Source of the DNA: Gammaproteobacteria bacterium
Lineage (GTDB): Bacteria; Pseudomonadota; Gammaproteobacteria; Pseudomonadales; Pseudomonadaceae
Length of the DNA stretch: 64,000 nt
Assembly (NCBI GenBank): GCA_012728415.1
Contig: JAAYFD010000009.1
Coordinates: 62,001 to 126,000, forward strand
Reading direction: 5' to 3'
The notes beneath the pieces are model-generated. The model did no database searches, was not told the DNA's origin, and saw nothing but the letters and a program-made list of their open reading frames with translations. This document shows positions 19,664-29,094 of this stretch, piece by piece. A program made the position numbers and the translations under genes. The stretch's first letter is position 1; each line of letters opens with the position of its first letter.

Positions 19664-22339
19664 ATGCCTGCCGATCTTGAGCTGTTTGACAACGCAACCT
19701 TTAGCCAAAGTTTAAACGGTCAGGAGCAACCCTGGACGGTGTTTCGCCAGGCGCTGGAGCATGCCCGCCTGGTGCTGGACCAGCGGTTTCTTGATGGTCA
19801 TGACATCAACGAGCTGGTCGCTGCCCGCACCGCCGTCATCGATCAGCTGCTGGAGCAGGCCTGGCAACATTATCATCTGGAAGGCCATGGCACTGCCGTT
19901 GCCTTGATCGCGGTCGGCGGTTATGGCCGTGGCGAGCTGCACCCCCACTCGGATATCGACCTGCTGATTCTGCTGCAAGATGAACCTGCCGCACCCCTGG
20001 CAGATGTCATCAGCCAGTTTGTCACCTTTCTATGGGATCTGGGGCTGGAAATCGGCCATAGTGTACGCACCCTGGCACAGTGCCGGGAGGAAGCGGCCGC
20101 TGACCTGAGTGTCATCACAAACCTGCTTGAAAGCCGCCTGGTTCGCGGCGACCAGACACTGTTCAAGCAGCTGATTGATGCCATTGGCCCGCTGCACATG
20201 TGGAGCAGCCGCGACTTTTTTCTTGGCAAGTGTGACGAACAAAAAAACCGCCACGAACGCCATAACGATACCGAATACAACCTGGAGCCGGACGTTAAAA
20301 GCTCACCCGGCGGGCTGCGTGACCTGCAGACCATCATGTGGATCGCCCGACGCCGTTTCGGCATGCAGACACTGGCCAGCCTTGAAGCGCCGGGCTTTTT
20401 GACAGGCGGCGAGTATCAGCTGCTGGCCCGCTCCCGCGCATTTTTATGGCGGGTGCGCTATGCCCTGCACATGCTGGCTGGCCGCAGCGAGGATCGCCTG
20501 CTGCTGGAATACCAGGCCAAAGTGGCCGAGCTGTTTGGCTTTGACAGCGATGATGCGAAAAGCAACATCGAAGGCTTCATGCAGCAGTATTACCGCACGG
20601 TAATGGGCATATCCGAGCTGGGCGACCTGATTCGCCAGGTGTTTGAAGAGCAAATTGTACGCGACTCCAGCCACCAGCCGCCGCAGGTCATCAACGAGCG
20701 CTTCCGCATCCGTGATGGCTATCTGGAGCATATTCATCCCTATGTATTCAGTAAAACACCCTCGGCGATCCTTGAGGTATTCGTGCTGATGGCCCAGCAC
20801 CCGGAGCTGAAGGGTGTACGCTCAGAAACCATCCGCCTGCTGCGCGACCACCGCCACCTGATTGACGACAACTTTCGCCAGGATCCACGCAACACAGGCC
20901 TGTTTGTCGAACTATTCAGCTGCGCCGAAGGCGTGCACATGAACCTGCGCCGCATGAATCGCTACGGCATTCTTGGTCGCTATCTGCCCGAGTTTGGCCG
21001 TATAGTCGGCCAGATGCAGCACGACCTGTTTCACATCTACACCGTTGATGCACACAGCCTGAATCTGGTCAAACACCTGCGCAAGCTGCGCCACCCCGAC
21101 TTTGCCGAAAAGTTTGCACTGGCCGGTGCCATTATCGCCCGCCTGCCCCGGCCTGAAGTGTTGTATATGACCGGCCTGTATCATGATATTGCCAAGGGCC
21201 GTGGCGGCGACCATTCCGAGCTGGGTGCAGAAGACGCCCATGCCTTTGCCGTGCGCCACCAGCTGCCTGCGGAAGATCGCCGGCTAATGGTCTGGCTGGT
21301 GCGTAATCACCTGATAATGTCCATCACTGCACAGCGCAAAGACCTGTCCGACCCGGACGAGATCCACGCTTTTGCCACGCAAGTCGGCGACCAGATGCGT
21401 CTGGATTACCTGTATGTGCTCACCGTGGCCGACATCAACGCCACCAACCCGAAACTATGGAATTCCTGGCGTGCCCAGCTGCTGCGCCAGCTCTACAGCG
21501 AGACCCGTCGTGCATTGCGTCGCGGCCTGGCCAACCCGCTGGAGCGCGAAGAGCTGATCGAAACCCGCCAGGCCGCCGCCCTCAGCCTGTTATGCAGTGA
21601 CGGTGCCTGCAATACGGCTGTACAGGCTATCTGGTCCCACCTGGGCGATGACTACTTTCTGCGTCACAGTGCGGGCGATATTGCCTGGCATACCGCCGCA
21701 ATGCTTGAGCACGGCGACAGCGAAGAGCCGCTGGTTCTGGTGCGCGAGTCGAACCAGCGCGGCTTTGCCGGCGGCACCCAGATCTTTACCTACGCACCCA
21801 ACCGCCAGGACTTTTTTGCCGCCACCACCGCTGCTCTGGCCCAGCTTAACCTGAGCGTACACGAAGCGCGGATTACCACGTCCAGCTCACAGTTCACCAT
21901 CGACAGCTACATTGTGCTGGAAGCCGATGGCGACCGTATCGGCGACGACCCCGAGCGGATTCACACCATTCAGCAGCACCTGAGCGATACCTTACGTCAC
22001 CCCGAGCGTTATCCTGATGTCATCCAGCGTCATATACCGCGCCAGCTCAAGCACTTTACTTTTGCACCTGTGGTCAATATTCACAACGATGCCCAGCGCC
22101 CGTTTACCGTGGTCGAGGTGACCGCCCCGGACCGCCCCGGCCTGCTCGCCCGCATTGGCAAGGTATTCATGGATTTTAGCCTGTCACTGGTCAATGCCAA
22201 GATCATTACCCAGGGCGAACGCATCGAAGATGTCTTTTTTATAACCGATAGCAACGGCCAGCCACTGTCCGACCCGGAACTCTGCCAGCAACTGCAAGAA
22301 GCCCTGATCAGCCAGCTGTCCCCCGGCCAGACACCCTAG
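19664..22339 (+). CDS. glnD: Bifunctional uridylyltransferase/uridylyl-removing enzyme GlnD
   Basis: Senses glutamine and adds or removes UMP on PII proteins, controlling nitrogen assimilation. 891 residues. Nucleotidyltransferase motif [19 protein letters not shown] (about residues 86-104), HD domain with [16 protein letters not shown] (about 506-521), and two C-terminal ACT domains (about 705-785 and 815-890; [20 protein letters not shown] in the second). The map-glnD order is shared with Pseudomonas and other proteobacteria. Nothing unusual in the sequence. Confidence 0.97.
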   Translation: MPADLELFDNATFSQSLNGQEQPWTVFRQALEHARLVLDQRFLDGHDINELVAARTAVIDQLLEQAWQHYHLEGHGTAVALIAVGGYGRGELHPHSDIDLLILLQDEPAAPLADVISQFVTFLWDLGLEIGHSVRTLAQCREEAAADLSVITNLLESRLVRGDQTLFKQLIDAIGPLHMWSSRDFFLGKCDEQKNRHERHNDTEYNLEPDVKSSPGGLRDLQTIMWIARRRFGMQTLASLEAPGFLTGGEYQLLARSRAFLWRVRYALHMLAGRSEDRLLLEYQAKVAELFGFDSDDAKSNIEGFMQQYYRTVMGISELGDLIRQVFEEQIVRDSSHQPPQVINERFRIRDGYLEHIHPYVFSKTPSAILEVFVLMAQHPELKGVRSETIRLLRDHRHLIDDNFRQDPRNTGLFVELFSCAEGVHMNLRRMNRYGILGRYLPEFGRIVGQMQHDLFHIYTVDAHSLNLVKHLRKLRHPDFAEKFALAGAIIARLPRPEVLYMTGLYHDIAKGRGGDHSELGAEDAHAFAVRHQLPAEDRRLMVWLVRNHLIMSITAQRKDLSDPDEIHAFATQVGDQMRLDYLYVLTVADINATNPKLWNSWRAQLLRQLYSETRRALRRGLANPLEREELIETRQAAALSLLCSDGACNTAVQAIWSHLGDDYFLRHSAGDIAWHTAAMLEHGDSEEPLVLVRESNQRGFAGGTQIFTYAPNRQDFFAATTAALAQLNLSVHEARITTSSSQFTIDSYIVLEADGDRIGDDPERIHTIQQHLSDTLRHPERYPDVIQRHIPRQLKHFTFAPVVNIHNDAQRPFTVVEVTAPDRPGLLARIGKVFMDFSLSLVNAKIITQGERIEDVFFITDSNGQPLSDPELCQQLQEALISQLSPGQTP

Positions 22340-22366
22340 CCTCTGCCCAGCCACTAAGGAATCCTA

Positions 22367-22537
22367 ATGGACAATCCCCTGCACATCATGACTCTGCTGA
22401 TTATCATCAGCATGATCATCCTCGTCTTCGGCTTTACCTGGCGCGACAAACACTGGGGGCCAGTCATCATGCTGGTCGGCATGCTCAGCATGATGAGCTC
22501 TATCATCTACCGTATCGTGCTGGCCCTGTCATTCTGA
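22367..22537 (+). CDS. Small two-helix membrane protein, 56 residues
   Basis: Read directly from the sequence. ATG at 22367 follows TAAGGA by six bases and starts 27 bases after the glnD stop. The product starts MDNPLHIMTLLIIISMIILV and ends in FRIVLALSF-like residues (RIVLALSF). Two hydrophobic stretches (about residues 6-23 and 32-54) flank a charged turn, FTWRDKHWGP. It is very rich in Met and Ile. A proper ribosome site, sound codon use and two-helix topology argue for a real gene. I do not recognise the family. It sits where dapC usually follows glnD in Pseudomonas. Confidence 0.6.
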   Translation: MDNPLHIMTLLIIISMIILVFGFTWRDKHWGPVIMLVGMLSMMSSIIYRIVLALSF

Positions 22538-22962
22538 CGGCTTGCAGTGACTGGTGTTGAGCACACCCAGTGCAGTTGCAGTCGCCAGAGCTCATAACGC
22601 CAAGAGCCTGGCCCCTGCAGTCCCCCGGCACCGAAGCCGGGCAGCAGCCTCCCGAAGCAAAGCCTGCTGTCATGTGGTTTTTGCTGGTATCAATGCGAAG
22701 CAAAACTCGATGCGGTCACTTTGCGCAAAACCTGCCCTCATGCAGCCACTTTGCACAGAAACAAAAAGGAAGCGTTAAGTAATTGCCTGCGTTATCAGGT
22801 CGTTGTTGAAAATCAGCGTAAAATGCTCATTTACTACAAGCAAACTACACTTTTTCGCTGCTTTTCGCCTGGCCCTGACTGCCTCGCCAACACTATTCAG
22901 CGCACCCAAAGCGCCGTCAAAAACTGTAGTAACAACTCACATTCCCTTATAAGGAGCGCCCC
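22538..22962. other. Gap without recognised gene
   Basis: 425 bp between the small membrane protein and the ArsC-like gene. Short open frames exist, but none has a ribosome site or a protein-like pattern. A partial direct repeat, CACTTTGC-(G/A)C-A, occurs at about 22717 and 22747. A promoter for the next operon is expected here, but no convincing -35/-10 pair was found. Confidence 0.5.
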
Positions 22963-23316
22963 TTGACCACTCTGACCCTTTACGGCATCAAAGCCTGCGA
23001 CACCATGAAAAAAGCCCAAACCTGGCTGCAGGAACACAATCACGAGTTCGTCTTGCATGATTATAAAAAATCCGCCATTGACCGCGAATCACTGGAACGC
23101 TGGTGTAACGAGCACGGCTGGGAAACCCTTCTCAACAAGCGCGGCACCACCTATCGCAAGCTGGATGACACCGACAAGCAGGATATTGATCAGGACAAAG
23201 CCATCCGCCTGATGCTGGAACACACCTCAATGATCAAGCGCCCGGTACTGGACCTTGGCGACCGCACCCTGGTTGGCTTCAAGGCCGAAGACTACGCAGC
23301 AGCCCTGGGCAACTGA
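22963..23316 (+). CDS. ArsC/Spx family reductase-like protein (YffB type)
   Basis: 117 residues with a thioredoxin-like ArsC fold, the YffB/Spx-type group. The N-terminal motif LYGIKACDTMKKAQTWL carries one Cys (CxxM, not CxxC). RPVLDLGDRTLVGF near the C-terminus matches the family ending (RPV/RPI block). The role is not well defined; it is not a proven arsenate reductase. It starts at TTG 22963, six bases after a perfect AAGGAG, which decides the start. Followed five bases later by csdA; the pair also occurs near one another in Pseudomonas. Confidence 0.85.
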   Translation: MTTLTLYGIKACDTMKKAQTWLQEHNHEFVLHDYKKSAIDRESLERWCNEHGWETLLNKRGTTYRKLDDTDKQDIDQDKAIRLMLEHTSMIKRPVLDLGDRTLVGFKAEDYAAALGN

Positions 23317-23321
23317 GCATC

Positions 23322-24530
23322 ATGACCGGCACCCTGACCTCCGCCTGGCGCAGCGAATTCCCAGGCTTGCAGCAACTGGCCGCCGAGGGTCAAACCTGGC
23401 TCGACAGCGCCGCTACCGCACAAAAGCCGCGCGTCATGCTGGACGCGCTGCAGCACTGGTATGCCGGTGGCGTGGCCAATGTGCACCGCTCCCAACACCG
23501 GCCCGGCGAGCGGGCCACTACAGCGTTTGAGCAGGCACGCCGTGACATTGCCAACTGGCTCGGATGCGACGCAGCCTCCAGCCTGGTGTTCACTCGCGGC
23601 ACCACGGAGAGCATCAACTTGCTGGCTTACTCTTTGAGCACAAGTTTTCACCCGGGTGACGAAATACTGGTGGGTGCCCATGAGCACCATGCCAACCTGT
23701 TGCCCTGGCAGCAGCTGGCCCGGCGCAAGAATCTGGTGCTGCGCATCCTGCCGCTGGATGCTGCCGGCGCACTGGACATGCCGGCGGCTCTGGCCATGCT
23801 CGGCCCGCGCAGCCGGTTACTGGCGGTCAGTCCACTGTCCAATGTGCTGGGCCACATGCACGACCTGACCCCATTGTTACAGCGGGCACGTGAACTGGAT
23901 GTGCTGAGCGTTATCGACGGTGCACAGTATGCCGTGCACCGTCAGCCCAACCTTGCGCAGCTGGATGCAGATTTTTTTGTCTGCTCGGCCCACAAGCTGT
24001 ACGGGCCAGAAGGAGTCGGTCTGCTGTATGCCCACCCCCGCCGCCACACACTGCTGCAGCCCTGGCAATGGGGCGGAGAAATGGTCGAGCACTGCGACTA
24101 TCAAAACGCCAGCGCCCGCCCACTGCCGTTGGGGCTTGAAGCCGGAACACCGAACACTGGCGGTATTATTGCTTTTGCTGCCACCCTGAACTGGCTAGAA
24201 ACCCTTGATCGCGCTGCTATTGAACAACATGAGTCAGCCTTGCACTGCAGCCTGCTGGGCGGCCTGAAGCGCCGCGGCATGCAGCTGCTGGGCCAGCCTG
24301 ACACAGCCCTGGCCTGCTTCAATGCACCGGGCATCCACAGTGCCGACCTGGCCATGCTGCTGGGCGAACAGGGCATTGCCGTACGGGCAGGTCAGCACTG
24401 CGCCATGCCCGTGCTGGACAGCCTGGGCCTGTCCGGCGCGGTACGGGTTTCGCTGGCGTTCTATAACAATGGAGAGGATCTTGAGCGTTTTTTTACCGCA
24501 CTGGATGCAGCACTGGAGATCCTGGCATGA
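23322..24530 (+). CDS. csdA: Cysteine desulfurase CsdA
   Basis: PLP-dependent group II (SufS/CsdA-like) desulfurase that takes sulfur from cysteine for Fe-S or other sulfur transfer. 402 residues. Visible: EHHANLLPWQ (about residues 124-133), substrate/PLP region DGAQYAVHR, PLP Lys in CSAHKLYGPEGVGLLY (about 222-237), and catalytic Cys in VRAGQHCAMPVLD (about 355-367). The last four bases overlap csdE (ATGA), so desulfurase and sulfur acceptor are translated together. Confidence 0.94.
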   Translation: MTGTLTSAWRSEFPGLQQLAAEGQTWLDSAATAQKPRVMLDALQHWYAGGVANVHRSQHRPGERATTAFEQARRDIANWLGCDAASSLVFTRGTTESINLLAYSLSTSFHPGDEILVGAHEHHANLLPWQQLARRKNLVLRILPLDAAGALDMPAALAMLGPRSRLLAVSPLSNVLGHMHDLTPLLQRARELDVLSVIDGAQYAVHRQPNLAQLDADFFVCSAHKLYGPEGVGLLYAHPRRHTLLQPWQWGGEMVEHCDYQNASARPLPLGLEAGTPNTGGIIAFAATLNWLETLDRAAIEQHESALHCSLLGGLKRRGMQLLGQPDTALACFNAPGIHSADLAMLLGEQGIAVRAGQHCAMPVLDSLGLSGAVRVSLAFYNNGEDLERFFTALDAALEILA

Positions 24531-24997
24531 CAGCACTGAGCCCGGCCGCACAGGCCATGCTGAACGAATTTTCCGCCTGCAAGGGCTGGGAGCAACGCGC
24601 CCGCCTGCTGCTCAAACATGGCCAGCAACTGCCCGCCTTGCCTCCCGAGCTACGCACGGACAAGCAGCTGGTGCGCGGCTGCGAAAGCCCGGTCTGGTGT
24701 CAGCCGGACTGGCCGGATGGCCGCCTGCAGCTGCAGCTGGATACCGATGCCCGGCTGCTGAAAGGCTTGTTGCAGGTGTTGCGGGTGCGGCTGGAGGGGC
24801 TGACCGCGCAGCAACTGGCGGAAGTTGATCTGGCCGACTGGTACAGCCGGCTGGGGCTGGCTCGCCAGCTGTCCAGTTCGCGCAGCAATGGGCTGAATGC
24901 GGTATATCAGTATGTTTTGTACTGTGGCGGCAGGGCCGGAGCGGACACTTCGCCGGGCTGCGCTGGTTCGTGTCAGCAAGCTGCCACAAACCGCTAA
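24527..24997 (+). CDS. csdE: Sulfur acceptor protein CsdE
   Basis: SufE-family protein that accepts persulfide sulfur from CsdA. 156 residues. The acceptor Cys is in LVRGCESPVWCQ (about residues 45-56), and the domain ends near LNAVYQYVLYCGG (about 135). The last 20 residues (from RAGADTSPG) lie in repeat-like sequence, are not typical of the family, and may be read-through into intergenic DNA. Overlaps csdA by 4 bp. Confidence 0.92.
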   Translation: MTALSPAAQAMLNEFSACKGWEQRARLLLKHGQQLPALPPELRTDKQLVRGCESPVWCQPDWPDGRLQLQLDTDARLLKGLLQVLRVRLEGLTAQQLAEVDLADWYSRLGLARQLSSSRSNGLNAVYQYVLYCGGRAGADTSPGCAGSCQQAATNR

Positions 24998-25050
24998 GGC
25001 CCGGCTGCGGCCTCCTCCGGCCCGGGTCTGCCTGGTACGGGTAGCAGGAT

Positions 25051-25079
25051 TGGTCGCGGCTGAAGCCGCCCATAAAGGG
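25051..25079 (+). repeat. Single REP sequence
   Basis: GGTCGCGGCTGAAGCCGCC is one REP of the same type as the pairs at 7667, 31712 and 40942. It has no clear inverted partner and sits in the convergent gap between csdE and fpr. Confidence 0.6.
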
Positions 25080-25176
25080 TTGCCTTCCGTGCTGGAGCTG
25101 CGTTGTGCGCCTCAGGGCTTGTTCGAAACACTTCAATGGTGAACAGACTTAAATGCCACCCACGCCCTTCCAAACC

Positions 25177-25953
25177 CTACCAGTAATTTTCCACCGCCAC
25201 CTGTCCGGGGCGGCGGGTCAGGGACAGGTGCAGGTCGCGCTGTTTGAGCATTTTGCGGGTGTCATCCACCATCTGCGGGTTACCGCAAATCAGTACACGT
25301 GAATGCTCTGGCGTCATTTCCAGGCCGACTGTTTCCTCCAGCTTACCGCTTGTCAGCAGCTCGGTAATGCGCCGATCAAGGCAGCCCTCGACCTGCTCAC
25401 GGGTTACAACAGGCACAAAAACAAACTTGTGCGCATGCTCGGCAATGTATTCACGGGTCAGCAGTTCTTCCAGCAACTCCTGATAGGCCAGCTCGGCATG
25501 GGTGCGCACGCTATAAACCAGCACGATGCGCTCAAAACGCTCCCAAACTGAAAAGTCCTGCAAAATCGATAAAAAAGGTGCAACACCAGTACCGGTCGCC
25601 AGCATCCAGAGATCACGGCCATCGACAAAACGATCCAGCGTCAGAAAACCCTGTGGCTGCTTTTCGATCAGCAGCTCGTCGCCCACCTTGAGCTGGCTCA
25701 GTACGCTGGTAAACTCGCCGTCCGGCACTACGATGGAAAAAAAGTCCAGAAACTCATCAAACGGGCTGGATACCATCGAATAGGCTCGCCACACCAGGTT
25801 GCCGCGCCCGCTGCGCACCCCCAGCCGGGCAAATTGGCCGGCGGTAAAACGGAAGCCATCATCACGGGTACAACGAAAACTGAAGAGACTGGGGGTAAGG
25901 GGTACAATCTCCGTAATTGTTTGTCGTGTAAACTTTTCATCTGGCTGACTCAT
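25177..25953 (-). CDS. fpr: Ferredoxin/flavodoxin-NADP+ reductase
   Basis: FAD enzyme moving electrons between NADPH and ferredoxin or flavodoxin, often tied to oxidative stress defence. 258 residues. FAD motif RAYSM (in LVWRAYSMVSSP, about residues 50-60), NADP-binding LATGTGVAPFLSIL (about 116-129), CGNPQMVDDTRKML near 215, and the end VAVENYW, matching Fpr-type C-terminal aromatics. Start ATG 25953 has AAAGGAG upstream; an in-frame upstream start at 25995 would add a non-homologous leader. Divergent from rlmG. Confidence 0.92.
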   Translation of the reverse strand: MSQPDEKFTRQTITEIVPLTPSLFSFRCTRDDGFRFTAGQFARLGVRSGRGNLVWRAYSMVSSPFDEFLDFFSIVVPDGEFTSVLSQLKVGDELLIEKQPQGFLTLDRFVDGRDLWMLATGTGVAPFLSILQDFSVWERFERIVLVYSVRTHAELAYQELLEELLTREYIAEHAHKFVFVPVVTREQVEGCLDRRITELLTSGKLEETVGLEMTPEHSRVLICGNPQMVDDTRKMLKQRDLHLSLTRRPGQVAVENYW

Positions 25954-26027
25954 ATCCGACTCCTTTACTGGGTTATTCATGTACCATTCATACACTTTTT
26001 TTCATAAATTTGAAACCGGTAAATTGC

Positions 26028-27194
26028 ATGGCCATTCTAAAATCACCTTTCGCCCATCTGGATCTTGAACGCTTTCCCGTGCAGCAAAACTCTCCGTTGC
26101 AGGCTTTCAATGCTGCCGACGAGTACCTTCTGCAGCGCTTGCACGAGCTACGGCTACCCAAAGGCAGCCATGTACTGGTACTGAATGACAGCTTTGGCGC
26201 ACTGGCCCTGAGTCTATGCCAACAATACAGGGTCAGCAGCTGCAGCGACTCTTTTCTTGCCCAGCAAGGGCTGACCAACAATGCCCACAGCAACCAACTG
26301 ACAAAAGCCCTCGAAGAGATCAAGCGGGCAAGCCGTACCTGCGAACTGGAAGGCAGCTTTGATGCAGTCCTCATTCAGATACCCAAGACCCTGGCCTTGT
26401 TACAAGACCAGCTGGCCGGTTTACAAAAGCTGCTGAACGCCGACACCCTGGTGCTGGCCGGTGCCATGATCAAGCATCTGCCACGGGCAGCGGGCGAGTT
26501 GCTGGAACAATATATCGGCCCGGTGCAAGCAAGTCTGGCGCAGAAAAAAGCCCGCCTGCTGCAGGCACAGGTAGCCGGTCTTGCGGAACAGCCCTTCCCT
26601 GTCTCCAGCACTTATGCGGTACCTGAGTTTGACCTGAAGCTGGTTAATCATCCTGGCATCTATAGCCAGGACAAACTGGATGTCGGTACCCGCCTGCTGC
26701 TGCAGCATGTGCCAGCCGGTCTTGGGGACCAGCGCGTGGCCGACCTTGGTTGTGGCAATGGCGTGCTGGCGCTGGCCTGTGCGCAGCTTAACCCGCAAGC
26801 GCAACTGGTGCTGGTGGATGAAAGCCACGCGGCCGTCCGCTCGGCCCGTGACAACTGGCAAGCGGCTTTTGGCCAGCGCGATGTGGAAATTTTTGCCGGC
26901 GACGGCCTGCGCACCCTGCCGCCTGCCAGCCTCGATCTGGTGTTGTGCAACCCGCCGTTTCACCAGCAACAGGCGATGAATGATTTTCTCGCCCTGCGCA
27001 TGTTCCGCCAGGCCCACCGAACCCTGAAACCCGGCGGTGAGCTGTTGGTGGTCGGCAACCGTCATCTGGGCTATCACGCCAAACTGCGCCGCTGGTTTGG
27101 CAAGGTCGAACAGCTTGCGGCCCACCCGAAGTTTGTTGTCCTGCGGGCCATCAAGACAGAAAAAACGGGCCAAACGCCCGCAGAAAAATCCTGA
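26028..27194 (+). CDS. rlmG: 23S rRNA guanine-N2 methyltransferase RlmG
   Basis: SAM-dependent methyltransferase for m2G1835 of 23S rRNA. 388 residues made of two methyltransferase folds: a degenerate N-terminal one and an active C-terminal one with VADLGCGNGVLALACA (about residues 238-253) and catalytic NPPFHQQQAMND (about 308-319). The C-terminal GNRHLGYHAKLRRWFG and KFVVLRAIK agree with RlmG rather than RsmC. ATG 26028 is used; the upstream in-frame TTG at 26010 has no ribosome site. Confidence 0.88.
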   Translation: MAILKSPFAHLDLERFPVQQNSPLQAFNAADEYLLQRLHELRLPKGSHVLVLNDSFGALALSLCQQYRVSSCSDSFLAQQGLTNNAHSNQLTKALEEIKRASRTCELEGSFDAVLIQIPKTLALLQDQLAGLQKLLNADTLVLAGAMIKHLPRAAGELLEQYIGPVQASLAQKKARLLQAQVAGLAEQPFPVSSTYAVPEFDLKLVNHPGIYSQDKLDVGTRLLLQHVPAGLGDQRVADLGCGNGVLALACAQLNPQAQLVLVDESHAAVRSARDNWQAAFGQRDVEIFAGDGLRTLPPASLDLVLCNPPFHQQQAMNDFLALRMFRQAHRTLKPGGELLVVGNRHLGYHAKLRRWFGKVEQLAAHPKFVVLRAIKTEKTGQTPAEKS

Positions 27195-27209
27195 CACGAA
27201 CCAAAGGCA

Positions 27210-27249
27210 GCGGGTCCATTTAACAGCGTTAAACAGGCCCGCCCCTTTT
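27210..27249 (+). terminator. Terminator after rlmG
   Basis: GCGGG (27210-27214) pairs with CCCGC (27238-27242), and inside it TTTAAC-AGC-GTTAAA forms a second stem. CCCTTTTG follows. It is placed correctly for rlmG and lies between two convergent genes. Confidence 0.6.
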
Positions 27250-27288
27250 GTGGCAGCCCCTCACCTAGAAGGGGCCGGAACCCGGCGG

Positions 27289-28611
27289 TTACAGCATCAT
27301 GGCCGCAATCCAGCCAAATACCAGCAGCGGAATATTGTAGTGAATGAAGGTCGGCACCACGGTATCCCAGATGTGGTTGTGCTGGCCGTCCATGTTCAGG
27401 CCGGCGGTCGGGCCAAGGGTCGAATCCGAAGCCGGTGAGCCGGCATCACCCAGCGCTCCGGCAGTCCCCACCAGGCTGACAATTGCCAGCGGCTCGAAGC
27501 CCAGCTGCAGCGCCAGCGGCACAAAGATGGCAGCAATGATTGGCACCGTGGAAAACGAAGAACCGATACCCATGGTCACCAGCAGGCCGACCAGCAGCAT
27601 CAGGAAAGCACCCAGCCCCTTGCTGTCACCAATGATCGCCACCGAGCTGTCAACCAATGTCTGCACCTGGCCGGTTTCGCGCATCACCTCGGCAAAACCG
27701 GAAGCGGCAATCATGATGAAGCCGATCATGGCCATCATCTTCATGCCCTCGGTGAACAGGTCGTCCACCTCTTTCCAGCGCACCACACCGGACAGCGAAA
27801 ACACCACAAAACCCAGCAGCGCGCCAATAATCATCGAGTCCAGCCACAGCTGCGCGGCAAAGGCCACGGCCACGGCCACAGCGGCGGCCACCAGGCTTTT
27901 CAGGTTATAGCTGCTGCCCACCACCGGCGAGTCGGCGCCCTCTTCCGGCAAGGCATACACCCGCTTGCGACGGTAGCTGAACAGCACCGCAATCAGCAGG
28001 CCGGCAAGCATGCCCAGCGCCGGGATGAACATGGCCTTCATCACGCTGATGCCGGTGACATCAACGCCGCCGCGCTCCACGTTGGCCAGCAGGATTTCCT
28101 TGAGGAAAATGCCGCCAAAGCCCACCGGCAGGAACATATAGGGGGTAATCAGACCGAACGTCAGCACACAGGCCACCAGACGGCGGTCCAGCTGCATCTT
28201 GCTCATCACATACAACAGCGGCGGCACCAGCAGCGGAATGAAGGCAATATGGATCGGCAGGATGTTCTGCGAGGAAATCGCCGCCAGCAACAGCAGCAGG
28301 ATCAGCACCCACTTGACCGTCTGCACACCGGTGCCGTCCTGGCGGCCAATGGCCGCCAGAATCTTCTCGGCCAGTGCATTGGCCACGCCGGACTTGCCGA
28401 TGGCCACGGCAAAGGCGCCCAGCAGCGCATAGGACAGCGCCACGGTGGCGCCGCCGCCCAGCCCCTTATTGAAGGCCGCCAGCGTCGCATTGATATCCAG
28501 CCCGCCCAGCAGGCCGCCCGCCATGGCACCGATGATCAGCGCCACCACCACATGCACGCGACACAGGCTGAGCACCAGCATCAGCGCCACGGCAATTACA
28601 ACAGCATTCAT
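27289..28611 (-). CDS. Na+/H+ antiporter family (NhaC/YuiF-like) transporter
   Basis: Inner-membrane transporter of the ion-transporter superfamily, 440 residues with about eleven to twelve hydrophobic spans. The characteristic half contains [21 protein letters not shown] (about residues 340-360) and the end block [21 protein letters not shown] (about 383-403). Members are annotated as Na+/H+ antiporters, though some relatives are thought to import amino acids such as histidine; the substrate cannot be fixed here. Start ATG 28611. Monocistronic. Confidence 0.8.
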   Translation of the reverse strand: MNAVVIAVALMLVLSLCRVHVVVALIIGAMAGGLLGGLDINATLAAFNKGLGGGATVALSYALLGAFAVAIGKSGVANALAEKILAAIGRQDGTGVQTVKWVLILLLLLAAISSQNILPIHIAFIPLLVPPLLYVMSKMQLDRRLVACVLTFGLITPYMFLPVGFGGIFLKEILLANVERGGVDVTGISVMKAMFIPALGMLAGLLIAVLFSYRRKRVYALPEEGADSPVVGSSYNLKSLVAAAVAVAVAFAAQLWLDSMIIGALLGFVVFSLSGVVRWKEVDDLFTEGMKMMAMIGFIMIAASGFAEVMRETGQVQTLVDSSVAIIGDSKGLGAFLMLLVGLLVTMGIGSSFSTVPIIAAIFVPLALQLGFEPLAIVSLVGTAGALGDAGSPASDSTLGPTAGLNMDGQHNHIWDTVVPTFIHYNIPLLVFGWIAAMML

Positions 28612-28776
28612 GGTTTCCCCCGGAAGCTTCCCGTAAAAGCGGGCTACTCTAGCGCAGGCAATTCACCCCAGACAAGGACAAAAGCCTGCTTTGCAGTCAC
28701 ATGAGATATATAATGCCAGTTGCCAACAAAGCAGCGCCCATCTTGCGCTATGCTGACCAGCCAATTGGAGTGTTTT

Positions 28777-29007
28777 ATGCTGATACCTCATGACCAGCTC
28801 AGTGATACGGCGCTACGCGGCCTGATAGAGGATTTTGTTACCCGGGACGGTACTGATAATGGCGATGACACCCCCTTTTCCACCCGTATTGAGCGGGTGC
28901 AGCGGGCCCTGGAAAAAGGTCAGGCAGTCATTTTGTGCGACAAACCTACTGGGCAATGCCAGCTATGCCTGCGCCACCAGGTACCCAAAGAGCTGCTGGA
29001 AGAGTGA
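28777..29007 (+). CDS. yheU: UPF0270 family protein YheU
   Basis: Small conserved protein of unknown function, 76 residues. The N-terminal MLIPHDQLSDTALRGLIEDF and the FVTRDGTDNGD segment are typical of the YheU family. The C-terminal part carries an extra CDKPTGQCQLCLRHQVP stretch with three Cys, which I do not recall in ordinary YheU and which might bind metal (inference). ATG 28777 has GGAG upstream; a longer frame from 28720 lacks one. Confidence 0.85.
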   Translation: MLIPHDQLSDTALRGLIEDFVTRDGTDNGDDTPFSTRIERVQRALEKGQAVILCDKPTGQCQLCLRHQVPKELLEE

Positions 29008-29046
29008 TACGCATAAAAAAGGCCAAACGCACCAATACACCCGGTC

Positions 29047-29067
29047 CCGGGCAAGGCCTTTGCCCGG
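29047..29067. terminator. Hairpin between convergent yheU and fleQ
   Basis: CCGGGCAA-GGCCT-TTGCCCGG forms a stem of eight pairs. An outer stem AAAGGCC/GGCCTTT may also form from about 29019. No clean T run follows on either strand, so termination is probable by position but not proven by form. Confidence 0.4.
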
Positions 29068-29094
29068 CCTCAATGACAAGGACCACCGGATATA

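Noticed and set aside
22538-22962. Short frames of 60-80 codons after the small membrane protein
   Set aside because: No ribosome site and no protein-like composition; they overlap one another.
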